NCBI GenBank assembly: GCA_029884515.1
Contig: JAOUHR010000117.1
Coordinates: 1 to 6,285, forward strand
Reading direction: 5' to 3'
DNA: 6,285 nt
Origin: Gemmatimonadota bacterium
GTDB lineage: Bacteria > Gemmatimonadota > Gemmatimonadetes > Gemmatimonadales > Gemmatimonadaceae
The position numbers were made by a program, and so were the translations under genes. The first letter of the stretch is position 1; every line of letters begins with the position of its first letter. Below the pieces are notes generated by a model. That model was given only the letters and a program-made list of their open reading frames with translations. It searched no databases and had not been told where the DNA came from. Of the stretch, positions 6,230 to 6,285 are shown piece after piece.

Positions 6230-6285
6230 TAACCGTCGGCTGATACCTTTGGGGCGACCCTCGTCGGAATCCCCCGGCGTCCCCT

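Overview
The window is high-GC bacterial DNA. All six genes lie on the minus strand and are tightly packed, so in transcription order the window reads from right (6285) to left (1). The Gram-negative style signal peptides ending in LQAQ, the GC-rich codon use and the style of the proteins suggest a member of the Gemmatimonadota or a similar soil/sediment phylum. This assignment comes from protein style alone and is tentative.

Layout in transcription order: a candidate sigma70-type promoter (6201-6229); a small secreted or membrane protein of unknown function (5842-6171); a patatin-like phospholipase fused to a C-terminal 4Fe-4S ferredoxin domain (4693-5829); aconitase AcnA (1919-4678); a diacylglycerol/lipid kinase that overlaps the aconitase stop and has no ordinary start codon (1050-1922); an exported peroxiredoxin whose catalytic position is an in-frame UGA (458-1024); and the first 152 codons of a type-2 (MOFRL family) glycerate kinase that runs off the left edge (1-458). 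Gaps are 12, 14, -4, 25 and -1 nt, no intrinsic terminator is visible, and a single polycistronic transcript is plausible. Nothing recognisable was seen in 6232-6285 beyond the promoter.

The most notable feature is the peroxiredoxin. A conventional gene finder would split it into two 'genes' (a signal-peptide fragment ending at 791 and an 'AhpC/TSA' fragment starting at 781). The two halves are in the same frame, and the TGA at 791-793 falls exactly on the peroxidatic cysteine of the PxxxTxxC motif (P71, T75, U78). A 7-bp perfect stem with an 8-nt loop begins 14 nt after the UGA and has a G in the second loop position, as expected for a bacterial SECIS element. The protein has no cysteine at all, so it reads as an exported one-selenocysteine peroxiredoxin. 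A second perfect hairpin (449-468) carries the peroxiredoxin stop and the glycerate kinase start in its loop and the ribosome binding site in its stem. Translation of the downstream gene may therefore depend on ribosomes passing the UGA.

Taken together, the operon mixes central carbon metabolism (aconitase, glycerate kinase), lipid turnover (patatin hydrolase, lipid kinase), Fe-S chemistry (aconitase and the ferredoxin domain) and peroxide removal. A functional link between these is inference from gene order only.
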